A stretch of 64,000 bases of DNA, from the NCBI GenBank assembly GCA_013397455.1, contig VYZB01000225.1, forward strand, positions 1,107,654 to 1,171,653. The letters are read 5' to 3'. Made by a program: the position numbers and the translations under genes. The notes below the pieces were generated by a model that did not search any database, had not been told where the DNA came from, and was given only the letters and a program-made list of their open reading frames with translations. This DNA comes from Crotophaga sulcirostris. Its lineage: Eukaryota > Chordata > Aves > Cuculiformes > Crotophagidae. Positions 35,601 to 46,058 of this stretch are shown here, one piece after another (the stretch's first letter is position 1; each line of letters begins with the position of its first letter).

Positions 35601-38600
35601 ATAAAACTGGGTGACTTACACAGCTGGAAAAGCAACAGCTACTGGGAGAGGCACAGCTCTGGTCCCCTGCCACCTCCTCAGCTCTGAAACCCCAGGCTCT
35701 GGTCTCCTTTCTTGCAGTTACACTGACTGTGGGGTCCCCTCTGTCCTGCTCCTTCTTATCTGTTCAGGTCCACCACCACCTACCATCACTCTCCTCACTT
35801 TTAGGGGATTTTTCCCCTCTTCTGGTCTCCCCTCTCTCTCTATCAGTTTTCTCCCCACACACATTTCTTTCTCTCCTTTCCACCATTCTTCCCTCCTACC
35901 TCACCCATATCACCCTCTTCTGAACTTCATCCCGTGGCATAGATTTTCACTGGAGCTTTTATGCCAGGAAGAATGACTGGGCTCATAAAATACAACGAAA
36001 AGTCTGTTTGTGCACATCTTTCCTCTTTCTCCTTCCTCTCATTTTCTTCTCTGCACGCTGCAAGCTGTGGGGGCAGAGACATGATTTTCCTGCATATCTA
36101 CTGGCATGCATTGCACGCTATTGTGTGACTGAGCTGTGAACCTACTCAGTGCTGTAGTAAAATCAAATGGCTTTGACAAGGGATACAGTGGATGTATTTG
36201 CCTTGTTTCCTGGAAACCTGAAAACCAAAAACCTGTTGAGTAGTATATGGCTGGACATTTTTGCACTGGGAACTGGAGGAGGGAAGAATTTTCAGCCAAA
36301 AAAATATCAGTTTTCTAACAGAAAATGGAAATATAACTGAAGTAGATACTAATAAAAATGTTCAACTAACAATCCAGTTTCCATCTTGATGGAAAAATTT
36401 CCAGCAGCCTGAGCACGGTATTTTGCATAACTGAAAATCAGTTTATAGTACTATGTTTGTTCTTTTTGAGTTATTTAAGTACAGAAAAGCAAATCTTTTG
36501 TGGCTTACACTTGGTATGAAAACTTTTTCCAAGATTAGTCATTGTAGTTAACCTTCCTGATTAAAAATATTTATTGGAAATCAGTTGAAAACATGAAATG
36601 AGAGGTTCATTAGACAGCTAGTAAAGAATTCTTCTAGCACGTATGACTTTCCCTGAGTAATAAAGCTTCATATAGTTGTTTTAATTTCATCAGGCCTCGT
36701 CCCACTCTCAACCCCCCAAAAATCTTGAGAAAATCTCATTTCACAGTTTCCCATAAAACCAGGTGCAAAACAGCTGCTTTGGGCATGGAAGGATTCCTGA
36801 AGCACTTCATTGGTATCAGTAGCCAGTGAAAAACCATGAAATTGAAGGGATTTTGATAGGTACATTCACAATCCTCCAAGAAGGTGTCATGGAGGATAGT
36901 ATGGCTGTGCTAGTGTTTCCCACATTTGGAGGGAAGACATTCACGCGGTTTTCCAAACCCTCTGAAAGTTTACAGTAATGGCTTCATTTGACTCTGTGTT
37001 ATTGCTGAAACCCCCCTCGGTTTGCTCTGCGGGTATGATGTGATATCCCAAAGCTCACTGAGACCATCCACTGGAGAAAGAAACTTTCCAATCTTTCTTA
37101 AATGACTGTTGCTAAGAGAAATGGTTTGGGCTATTTTTTTGTAACATCCATGGACCGTTGTTGCCTTCCCCTTACACCTCCATTGAATCACTTGTTCATA
37201 TATGTCAACTTAGACCTTAGATAAGACAAAGATTTCACCTATAACTGTGTCCAAAGCCAATTAAAGACAAAGTCTCTCCATAATTCATCTCCTCTAGCAC
37301 TACTTTGATTGACCACAAGGTTTCCTTCAATTGATTACCTGTCTTACTATGAGCCTTGCTTTAAAACTGTTCTTTCCAGGCAGGTTCCATAGGAACTGTA
37401 ATTTAATTTACTAGTAGTATCAAAAGCTAGGTGATTTAGTCCTAGAAACATTTATCACCTATGTCCAGCTCTTCCTCCACCAAACTGAGTTCTGCAGCTT
37501 CACGGGAAGATCGTTTCAATTAACATGTTTTCATCCACCTGGAGAACAGGGAGGGTGAGATCATGTAATGTAATAAAGCCTGGAAAATGAATCCTAAATT
37601 ATTGAGGAAGCAAAAAAGCAGCTGCAGGCTCCAGGTTGCTAGCTGTTGGGGGGCGAGGAGGGAGGGGAAGTATAGAACTCCATTGAACTACTCAATGCTC
37701 AGCATTGATTCAAAAACATGTCGTTCTTAACTACTGGTTAGGCAATTCATTCACTACGTATGATATTTGAGGAAGACATAATGATATGTGCTTAAAAGAG
37801 TCAAAACAGCAGATCAAACTTTGATACTCGAAGAATGACAGTTCTTTTTTCCAGTCCTAATTTAAATGATTATTTTAAAGAAGAAGATTGAGCGAAATTG
37901 CGATGGCTTTAAGACAGGTCACCTACTGGGACAAACTTTGATTCCACTGTATTGTAAAGGATGTTTTCCAGAGCCGATGGGAATATGGTCATTCTGGCTA
38001 TGAGACTGATAGCAGTGATATTCCTACTGTGAAGAAAGTATTAGATTTTCATCATTTGCTTAAAAAAGTATCATTTTGTTTTAACAAATGGGAGCATAAA
38101 TGAAAGATATTTCTGTGTGCTTTGCTTACATTAATGGTTCCCAGTGTTTTTATATCTCAGTTCTCCAAGGAATAATATTTTCAATTTCCTTCAGTCTTGT
38201 ACTGAAATGTAAAATAAGACCTCTGGGCTTAAGGACTCCGTAACGATAGTTCTTACTCGCTTTCTATTTAATTAGCATGAAGCAGATCGTGTAATCATTC
38301 AGGGATAAATCCTGACCTCTCTGAAGGGAGAGGAGAGAAAAGAATAAGGCCATTTTCTTCTCTTGTCTGTAGCAAACAAACAAATGCAGAAAATGTTCAA
38401 GGGTGAGCTGGCATTTACCGTTCTGTTGAAAGCCAACCTCTCTTCAGAGAGGCAGGCTGGCTGGTGAAAGTATCTTACCAGCAGTGGCTGGTATCTTATC
38501 AGAATGTGTTTAAAATACTGCTCAGCATGCTTTGTGCCACTGCAAACCTTACTCCTGAGTTTACAAGAGACATTTACCTTCCACTGCCCATATTACAAGC

Positions 38601-40687
38601 CTATTCCAAGTTAATTTTTGTTTCAGAAAGACCACAGATAATGAAGAGCTATTATGTAACTACATCCACAGGCAAATGGCCCAGTGCTCTCAAAATTGTC
38701 ATCATTTATTGATACTTCTCACAATTCTCCATTGAGAAACCTACACAAACAGCAATGTTAACATGGCTCATAATTGGTTAGAGACGCACAGCTGAGCTCT
38801 CAAGTTCACAGGCTCTGGAGACCAGAGCACAGGGACTAAAACAAGGACATTTTCCATAAGCAAGTCTCATATCCAAAGCCACAGTCCCTCCTTTTCCAAG
38901 GAAAAAATTGGTGGCAGAGGAGGTTTTCTTCACAGCTTGGCTTAGCCCTGAGCAAATCAGGTTTGAAAGAAGCTTTGAGATGCTGTTGTGTGTGGAAGGG
39001 ATTACTTTAAATATTACTATTACACTGGTCAGGTATTGCTTGCTTTAACACTGGATATCCAGGCACCTCTGCTTACAGAGCAGGTTTAGCCTTAATTGCA
39101 AAAAGAAGACTGTTCCTCAAAGTCTCTGCTTTTGCAAGAGCTGCATATTGATTTTAGCCCAGGGATTTGTTGGCTGTCATAAACCTGACCTGCTGTTCTC
39201 CTGAACTCCAAATAGCTGCTTGTGCCCATGAAGTGCAAAGAAGGTACAAAGCCAGCCAGCCCTGTGTGCTAGCAGTCTGCATTTATTTTTCCCTGGAGAG
39301 GCTGCTACAGACTATAGATACAGCAATAAACATCTGAAATGCCAGGAGAGATGGTTACTAAAACGCATGAAGGTAAGAACATAAATGAGTGGAACAAGCA
39401 GGTACTGGAGAAGAAAATTAGACACTTGGCTTCCTGTAGCTAATTTAAATGGGAAATGGGAGTTGTTCCAGGTATTCAGTAAACAGGCTTGCAAATTAGC
39501 TTCCCACAGTTTCCTTATGCTGTTATACATGCATAAAGAACATCTACTGCGGTTCATTGCTTTAACTCACTTTGCTTCCAAAATCAGCGATTTTTTCCAT
39601 TATTTTCAGTTACTTGCAGAAACGTTTTCGTACCTGGTTGTGAGTAAATAGGGTAGGAGATAAGTGGAAATGAGTGCTGGGCTGTTAATAACCAGGTAGC
39701 TAGATTCTTTATTCCTTAAATGTTTCTTGAGCCTGGTGTTACCAGGGGATACAAAACTGCTTTTCAGTAGCTGATATTGCTCAGTATGAGAGAAAAAGAA
39801 GCTCAGCACAGCTTCTTATCTTCATCCCTTTCTTTAATTCCATACGAATTAACTGGAGGCCAGTTCAGGTTTCAGAGAAGAAGCACAGAGGGAAGGGGAC
39901 CACTTCCCAGAACTCAATTAGCTTCCCTTCATTGGGAAAAGGGGTCTGGAAGGATACCCATTATTTAATGTGGGAAAAAAACCAGTGTAAACCAACCAAT
40001 TACTTCAGACTCCAATTTTAGCCCTAGATTAGCTTCAATCCTCACCCCAAGATTAATCTATTTGACAACAGATCTAACTACTTGTGCTTGCCCTCAAAAT
40101 ATCTGTTCTCTGGCTAAAGACAGCAGTGAAGATGTTACTGAGCTCGTGAGTCTTTGGTGAGTAGATACATGTCTCATAAGCTTTAACAAACAGTTCCTTT
40201 CTACGTGTTCCCTACCCTTACATGGGATGTAACACAAGAGTGGAGGACCCCCATCTCTCTTGCTTTCAAATTGGTCACAGACTGATATGTCTTAGCAATA
40301 TAATATCAAACTTAGGACTCTTAGCTATTGAAGTACCAGCAAACAGGCCAACAAAGCTCAGAGCAAGACACAAGAACACGAGAAGTACACATAAACCAAT
40401 TTTGCTGGGAATATTCATTTTCCTGCATTGTCCATTTAACTTGAATGCTAAAGGCAAAAAAAAAAATAAAAAAACTAGCATTTCCAGTTCTGCTCATTCC
40501 TTATATGGTGAAATGTTAGATAACTTGTGTTATTTATAACATGCACATTTGGTATTTTTTTTATAAAAGGGGGAGAAGGAGGACATAGTGGGCAAGAAAA
40601 CTCTGGATTTTTTCCTGTCCAACTGAAAAATTAAAAATTAAACTGCATCACAAGAGCAGTCAACTTTATACCTATGCCTTGTAGAGG
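32677..40687. other. Unique non-coding DNA with a pyrimidine tract
   Basis: The only strong compositional feature is the C/T-rich tract at 35805-35925. The segment 38265-38335 combines TTAATTAGC, TGTAATCATT and GGGATAAATCC motifs, which could be a cluster of homeodomain-type sites, but no conservation data are available. Open frames (up to 144 codons at 33787-34221, minus) show no domain. Confidence 0.55.
35805..35925 (+). repeat. Pyrimidine-rich low-complexity tract
   Basis: The top strand is almost all C and T, with short CTCTCTCTC and CTCC units. Two overlapping open frames in different phases pass through it (Ser/Leu/Pro/His-rich), the usual sign of composition rather than coding. Confidence 0.75.
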
Positions 40688-40728
40688 GGTAAATCCTGAG
40701 CTGGGCAATTAAAATTGATGTAGTTTAT
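40688..40728 (+). repeat. Ancient interspersed-repeat fragment
   Basis: GTAAATCCTGAGCTGGGCAA followed by TTAAAATTGATGTAGTTTA fits a recurrent amniote repeat motif ('AAATCCTCAGCTGGTGTAAATTGATGTAGC'). A likely partner half is at 62038-62090. The family is not assigned. Confidence 0.4.
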
Positions 40729-42644
40729 GACTTAAAAAAAGGGACTTATACTACATACAGCATGGTAAGAGAGAATGAACATTGATCTTAAAGCTTTGAG
40801 CTGTAAGGTAGTTTTAAAATGTATTTCAGGACCTGCACACTTCCCAGCTCAGTGACACTTTCAACAAGACACTGGAAATAGGTTTTTGGACCTACAGAGA
40901 CAAAAGATGTTTCAAACTCCTGTCCCTCTTCCTGCCTTGGCTGTATCGCACTTTCAGTCATGATGAGCTGCCCATCACAGCTATGCTACTGCTCATTCTC
41001 AAGTAAGGTGCTCTCCATCCCTCGTGTTACTGTTGTCCATGCCGGGTTGGGTCCTCCAGTCATTTCATTTTTCATCAGTGTCATTGTTCTGATGTTAAAT
41101 CCTGCCAAACGGGAGAGCTAAAATGACTGTTTCCCTGCCATGGTGCTAATGTCATGTGTAGTGCTGAGCAGACCTGCACCCCAGCCCCAGATTTCACAAA
41201 CATCACTCTCCAGCCCCTCTTCCACACCCTGAAAGGCTTTTACTTCAGATGTGAAGGGAAGGTCACACCATTACCCCACTGCTCACCTTAGTCCCCTGAT
41301 CAGTGTGTAATGACATTTCTCTGCCATATTCATGAACTGGACCTTTTTAAAATTGGGAAACAGGCAATTTTATTTCATAGAAATCACTTTTGGACAGATG
41401 ACCTTTACATTAATGTGTGTGGTACAAAGCTTTTTCAGGCATGCTGCAGGGGGACATCACAGAAATTTAGAGGGCACATAAAGCTGCCCTACGTTATCTT
41501 CACAAAATGTCAGTTATTTTCTTCCTAAAAGCATTTAACTTAACCTCTTTGCATGCAACACTCTGTCCTTACTCTTCATTCTGGAATAGCAATGATACAC
41601 AGAAGATCACAGGTTATTTCTAAACTAATACTAAGCCTAAAGCAAAGGTAAGGAGGGCATAACATATGTTAATTTAAAGGCAGTCTTTAGCTGTGGTTAA
41701 AGATTGCTTGCAGATGCTGACTACTGATTTTTTTTTTCCTTGCTCTGCCACTTAAAATATTGTTTTCAATGTTCTCATTGTCTTATTAGCTTGCCCTTCC
41801 CCCTGGATCCAGCAAAACGAATGACAGTAGATGTTACTTTTTCCTGCTCCATGGCAGAGAGGAGTGTAGGGTTTCAGAGATTGTAAACTATTTCTTCTGC
41901 ACCGAGAGACTGACTGCATGAGTAGAGCCCATTAAATATAGCTATGCTGACAGTATCGCTTTGGAGAGTTCTGTGGGAAAAAATTTGTCTGCACTATGTT
42001 GGTACCTCCAGCCAGGCAGAGAGCTGTCTTGATAACTCGCTCAGATAATGAATAAAATGTGGAATGAATTCCATGCAGAATCAGCGCTCTCTTGATGTGA
42101 GAACCGGTTGCAAAACGTACGACAGGATCCTCCTGTGGCTGTTGTATTAAGCTTGGCAAATACCGTGGACTGTATATGCTAAAGTCAGGATATTATTAAA
42201 ATAAACCCCTCAAAACTCCAGAGAGTTAAGATATGATGCGGCTTCCTTTGAGCTCAGGTCCCCTTATCGCCGAGATATGTTGGATGTGAATGCAATTTAC
42301 ATTATGTTCTTTAAGACTAGAACAGCCTGTTGTTTCTGTCATGCCCAGGAAAATCAGGAAAGGTATGTAGCAGAAATAAATCATTTCTTTCAAATAAGAC
42401 CAAGATAGCATTGCCTAGCAGCAGTCTTCCAGATGGATGAAAGGTGGACTGAGCTGGAGGGTAAGGGAGGAATTCTAGATAACCAGAATAAATGGAATCC
42501 AGTTTAGCAGTAAAACTGAAAAGATCCAGAGGAATGACACCTGTGTGCAAGGAAACAGATATCTGAGAGCTTAGTTTATGTCAGCGGGTTGGCAGAGTAG
42601 GTTTAAACAAAAAGGTTTCCTAGACATCATCAAGGAGGCAAATG

Positions 42645-42700
42645 TTGAATTAGTTGTTGAATTAGTTGAACATTGAATTAGTAGAACAGTGTTGAATTAG
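42645..42700 (+). repeat. Degenerate short tandem repeat, four TTGAATTAG units
   Basis: TTGAATTAG starts at 42645, 42657, 42673 and 42692, so spacings are 12, 16 and 19 bases. The linker lengthens stepwise with GAAC and AGAACAGT insertions. It may be a decayed minisatellite. Confidence 0.8.
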
Positions 42701-43120
42701 GAGTAGCCATGGGGATAGGAAGTGACAGATGTAACTAAAACTGGGGTCATTTCTAAGTATTACGGACAAAATATAGTTTTCCCCAAGAGAAACAAAACAG
42801 TCAAGGGAGGAGCAGGCACTAAAGCAAGCTGTAAGAAACTGAGGAAATGGGAGGGCAGCCCCAAAGCCAGCTGCTCCTGTGCAGAAGTCAGCTGGAAGCT
42901 GCCTCTGCTGCCGCATGTCGCTGTGCCCAGGATGAGGAGTGAGTGTTTTCACCCACCTTTCTTGGGCCAATGCCACTCCACCATCATACATATGATGGAA
43001 ACCATTCCCTTGACACACAGGGAAGCCTGTGATGTGATGTGTGTAGTCATCCAGTAACCTGCCTTCAAATGACACAGGATGCCTTCCAGCGACTGGGATG
43101 CTGAAAACTATAGTAATTTC

Positions 43121-43141
43121 AAAAAAAAAAAAACAAAAAAA
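43121..43141 (+). repeat. A-tract (A13-C-A7)
   Basis: A homopolymer run broken by one C. It produces a Phe-rich stretch in the minus-strand open frame across it. Confidence 0.9.
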
Positions 43142-45574
43142 CTTTTGATCCTGCAAGTCTATTTCAAATGTAACTTCCAGAAGCAGTAGAGTTTTCAATT
43201 CAGCAAAGTCCATAAGCACAGAAACCTGATGCTAATTCGCTAGAAATTAACATTAACTCATTAATGTATGTTAAAATATGAAATGTACTAATAATAACAT
43301 GTTATTAATAATTATTTTAACGTTTCTCTGTTCCTAATCATGTGAGTAAACTATTAATGCTACTTAAGTGTATCTACACATTGGTTCCCAAAAAGCAGCA
43401 TCGACTGTCAGCAAAACAGGCAATTGCATGAGTCCCTCGAGGAGGCAGAGGTTCAAAACACAGAAAAGTCACTGACTACCCACCACAGATGACCAAAGGG
43501 GAATCCAAGTAGCTGAATCCAGGCTGTGAAGTACATTTGCATGGTTCACATGACAAGCCAAGTGGATAAAACTTATATTTGCAGGTATTTGTCAGCAAAG
43601 ACTCAGAGGGTCTGGTGCAGCACCACACAGATGCTGGGCCCACCTCTGAACATCTGGCTGGGAGTAAGAGCGGCTCTGGAGTGTAGGAAAGCTGACTGTG
43701 ATAAACCAAATAATCCCTGCTAACTCTCTGCATAACAGGCAAATGTGTCTTTCCCTGTTAATTTCAAGCAGGAATTAGACACAGAGATGATTTGGGATGA
43801 ACCTAAAGGAACAGCTTTTTACTCTGTGGGAAACAAGAAACTGTCATCATTCTGTTCCTACAACCTAAAACAATCATGAAGAAATACATGTTTTACCAGA
43901 GGCATTTTTTCAGTGTCTCTCAAATCCCTGCTACTTTCCCAACACTCCTAAGACAATTCTTAAACATAATTCTGCCCTCCATCACTGGGTTTGCTCAGAA
44001 CTAATTGCACTTGGGCAGCTACTGAGAGCACACAGTGACAAAGCTATGTAGCTCACAGGAAACAGGACAAAGACAGCCAAAAGTTTTACACCACTTCTAC
44101 CTTATGCAGATTCTGGCCTGCACTTGGTCCAGGTACATCATGGAATAGCTCCATGTTCTGCTGTAATTTAATTGCAGCATCCCCACAGCTGCCTCCAAGA
44201 TGATGTGAAGGTCAAACTCACCTAAGGGTTCTCACCAGGTACTCAAGTCTCACTCTGCACTTTGTATATGCTCTGCATCAGTCCCACTGTCCTCAACCAA
44301 ATGGCTGTTTTTCCCTTTTCAAAGACAGAAAACATCAACATCTGCTATATTTGGATGCTGGACATCTGAAAAAAGAATCACTCCTGAAAATAGTCTGAAT
44401 GAATCTGCTGAATGGCAAACCACTGCCAGCTAGACTGATTTTTCCTGCAGAGATGGTTTTTGTTATTTTTCCCTCTGAAAGCAATAGAAGAGAATGGGGG
44501 AAAGAGCTGGTTTCTTTTCTCATGCACACACCCATCATCTACAGCTTTGTTAAGTCCAAAGAACAGAATCTCTTATCCCAGGAATGATGCAATAACTAAC
44601 AACCCAAATCTACATTAAATACTCAGAGTTGGCAGGCAGGAAAACTACTTCTGGGTTGGGTTATTTTATTCTTAAAACTGTAAATTCAACAAAGGTGTTT
44701 CAGATGTTACTGCAAGGGAATAAATATCCCTACCTCAGAGTCCAGAAATTTCAGGGACAGAAGTATTTAACACAGACATAGTGAAACAGAAACATGAATC
44801 TCTCTAAGAATGAGGCAAGGGGAAACTAGACAGCTAGGCAAGAGGATGAGGAATTGTTCTGAGGTCCCCTCTGTAAGTGAAGAGGGTGGGTGGTGCAAGA
44901 TAAAATCAGGAATTTGACTTCTCAGGACAGATGGATCTGAAAAAGAAAGAAAAATCTACAGCCTAAACTAAAAATGGTTATCATGGTAAAGTTATGGGCT
45001 GTTTCAGGCTGCCAAAACAAATAGCTTGCATCCCAAAGCAGTGAAGGTTACATGCATGGAAAATGGAGCTCTCCCTGAGGACTAACTAATATACTGCAAT
45101 TATTATTATAATTTTTTCAGGGAACTTTGAGAAAACCATGGTACACTGAGCTACCTAGTCTGACTGCATCTACAAAAGTCTGAAGAGGAGATGTTCCAGA
45201 TTACAAATGTTTTCATATTCTTAGCTTGGCTAAAATCAACTAATGCTGTTTGAGAAGTGAAGGCAGTATTACTTCACCAAATAATATGAACTTTTTAAGG
45301 TTACTGATACACTACACATGCGTTGGATTTCAATAAGTTTGCAGTTATTTCCTAATACAGCTTGTACCACTTCTGCAGAAGATATACCCAAGAAAAATGC
45401 AATCACTTCTGGAATTTCAGCTAAGTACAGGTACTACAGGGGGAAAAAATCCACACTTCTGACAAGGTTGTATCAATCTCCTCTTATCTGCCTTTTTGGC
45501 AAGACTGCCAAGGTATTCTGAAAGGCACAATCTCCAGCCTTGCACTTACACTTAATGCATCCTTTCTGCAGCAT

Positions 45575-45638
45575 TTACTGATGATTAATTAAGGTCCTTT
45601 CCAACCTTGTAGTACTGTGATACTGTGATATTATTGTG
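45575..45638 (+). mobile_element. CR1 LINE 3' end fragment
   Basis: TGATGATTAATTAAGGTCCT then TTCCAACCTTGTAGTACTGT matches the CR1 3' end (AGATGAT..AAGGTCCCTTCCAACC). It is followed by degenerate 8-base terminal repeats, ACTGTGAT twice and ATTATTGTG. The plus-strand 3' terminus is near 45638. Only the last 60 or so bases are recognisable. The octamer tail is the most diagnostic sauropsid signature in the window. Confidence 0.8.
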
Positions 45639-45741
45639 TAATTTTTACAGATTTATATTAATTATTCTAGAAAAATATTGCTTCTTTTTGGAGTAGCCTG
45701 CACAGTTGTGTGAATTCCCCCATGTCCCACTTCTCTTTGAG

Positions 45742-45925
45742 AAGTGTAGCCTAATGGTTAGAGGAAAGGACAGGACACCAGGATCTCCTGGGCTTCTTTC
45801 CCAGCTGTGCAAACTATTTAGGGACAGCTTCTCTTCCACAGAAATCAATGAAACTCTGTGCTGAACTTCCTTGGGAACATGATAAAATCCTTAATCTCTC
45901 TTTGCCTTCCTACCCTATCCTGCAA
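45742..45925 (+). mobile_element. MIR-like CORE-SINE, plus strand, interrupted
   Basis: GTAGCCTAATGGTTAGAGGA (45746-45765) is the tRNA-derived head. CCAGGATCTCCTGGGCTTCT and TCCCAGCTGTGC follow in the expected order. The CTTGGG..AATCTCTCTTTGCCTTCC block, equivalent to the 'CCTTGGGCAAGTCACTTAACCTCTCTGTGCCTCA' body, resumes near 45868-45910. About 55 bases between 45813 and 45867 do not fit and may be an insertion of another old repeat (AAATCAATGAAACTC). The head match is the best of the MIR-like copies here. Confidence 0.7.
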
Positions 45926-45951
45926 GATATCAAGCACACCAGCTCAGCCCG

Positions 45952-46058
45952 CCCAGCAAAGCCCTTAAGCACATGCACGTTAAGTGCAGAATTGCTGTAG
46001 CCAAAACCCATGCTTGCAGTAAGGGTGTCTCTAAGTGCACTGCCTTTTCCAGAGCCAG
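45952..46058. repeat. Foldback repeat related to 18264-18392
   Basis: CAGCAAAGCCCTTAAGCACA then TGCACGTTAAGTGCA forms the left arm. CTAAGTGCACTGCCTTTTCC near 46031-46050 forms the diverged right arm. The left arm matches the complement of the right arm of the 18.3-kb foldback (CAGCAAAGCACTTAGG). It abuts the MIR-like SINE. Confidence 0.6.

Larger units (their letters stand above)
40729..45574. other. Unique non-coding DNA, holds the longest chance open frame
   Basis: The longest open frame of the window (42662-43219, minus, 185 codons) lies here. It runs through an A-tract (43121-43141) that gives a Phe run, has no recognisable domain, and reads as chance. A degenerate short tandem repeat sits at 42645-42700. 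Confidence 0.55.

Noticed and set aside
35611..35976. 121-codon Ser/Pro/Leu-rich open frame
   Set aside because: It comes from a pyrimidine-rich tract, and a second frame across the same tract is also open.
42662..43219. Longest open frame (185 codons, minus strand)
   Set aside because: It passes through a poly-A tract that encodes a Phe run, has no recognisable domain, and overlaps a plus-strand frame. Lengths like this are expected by chance in 64 kb.
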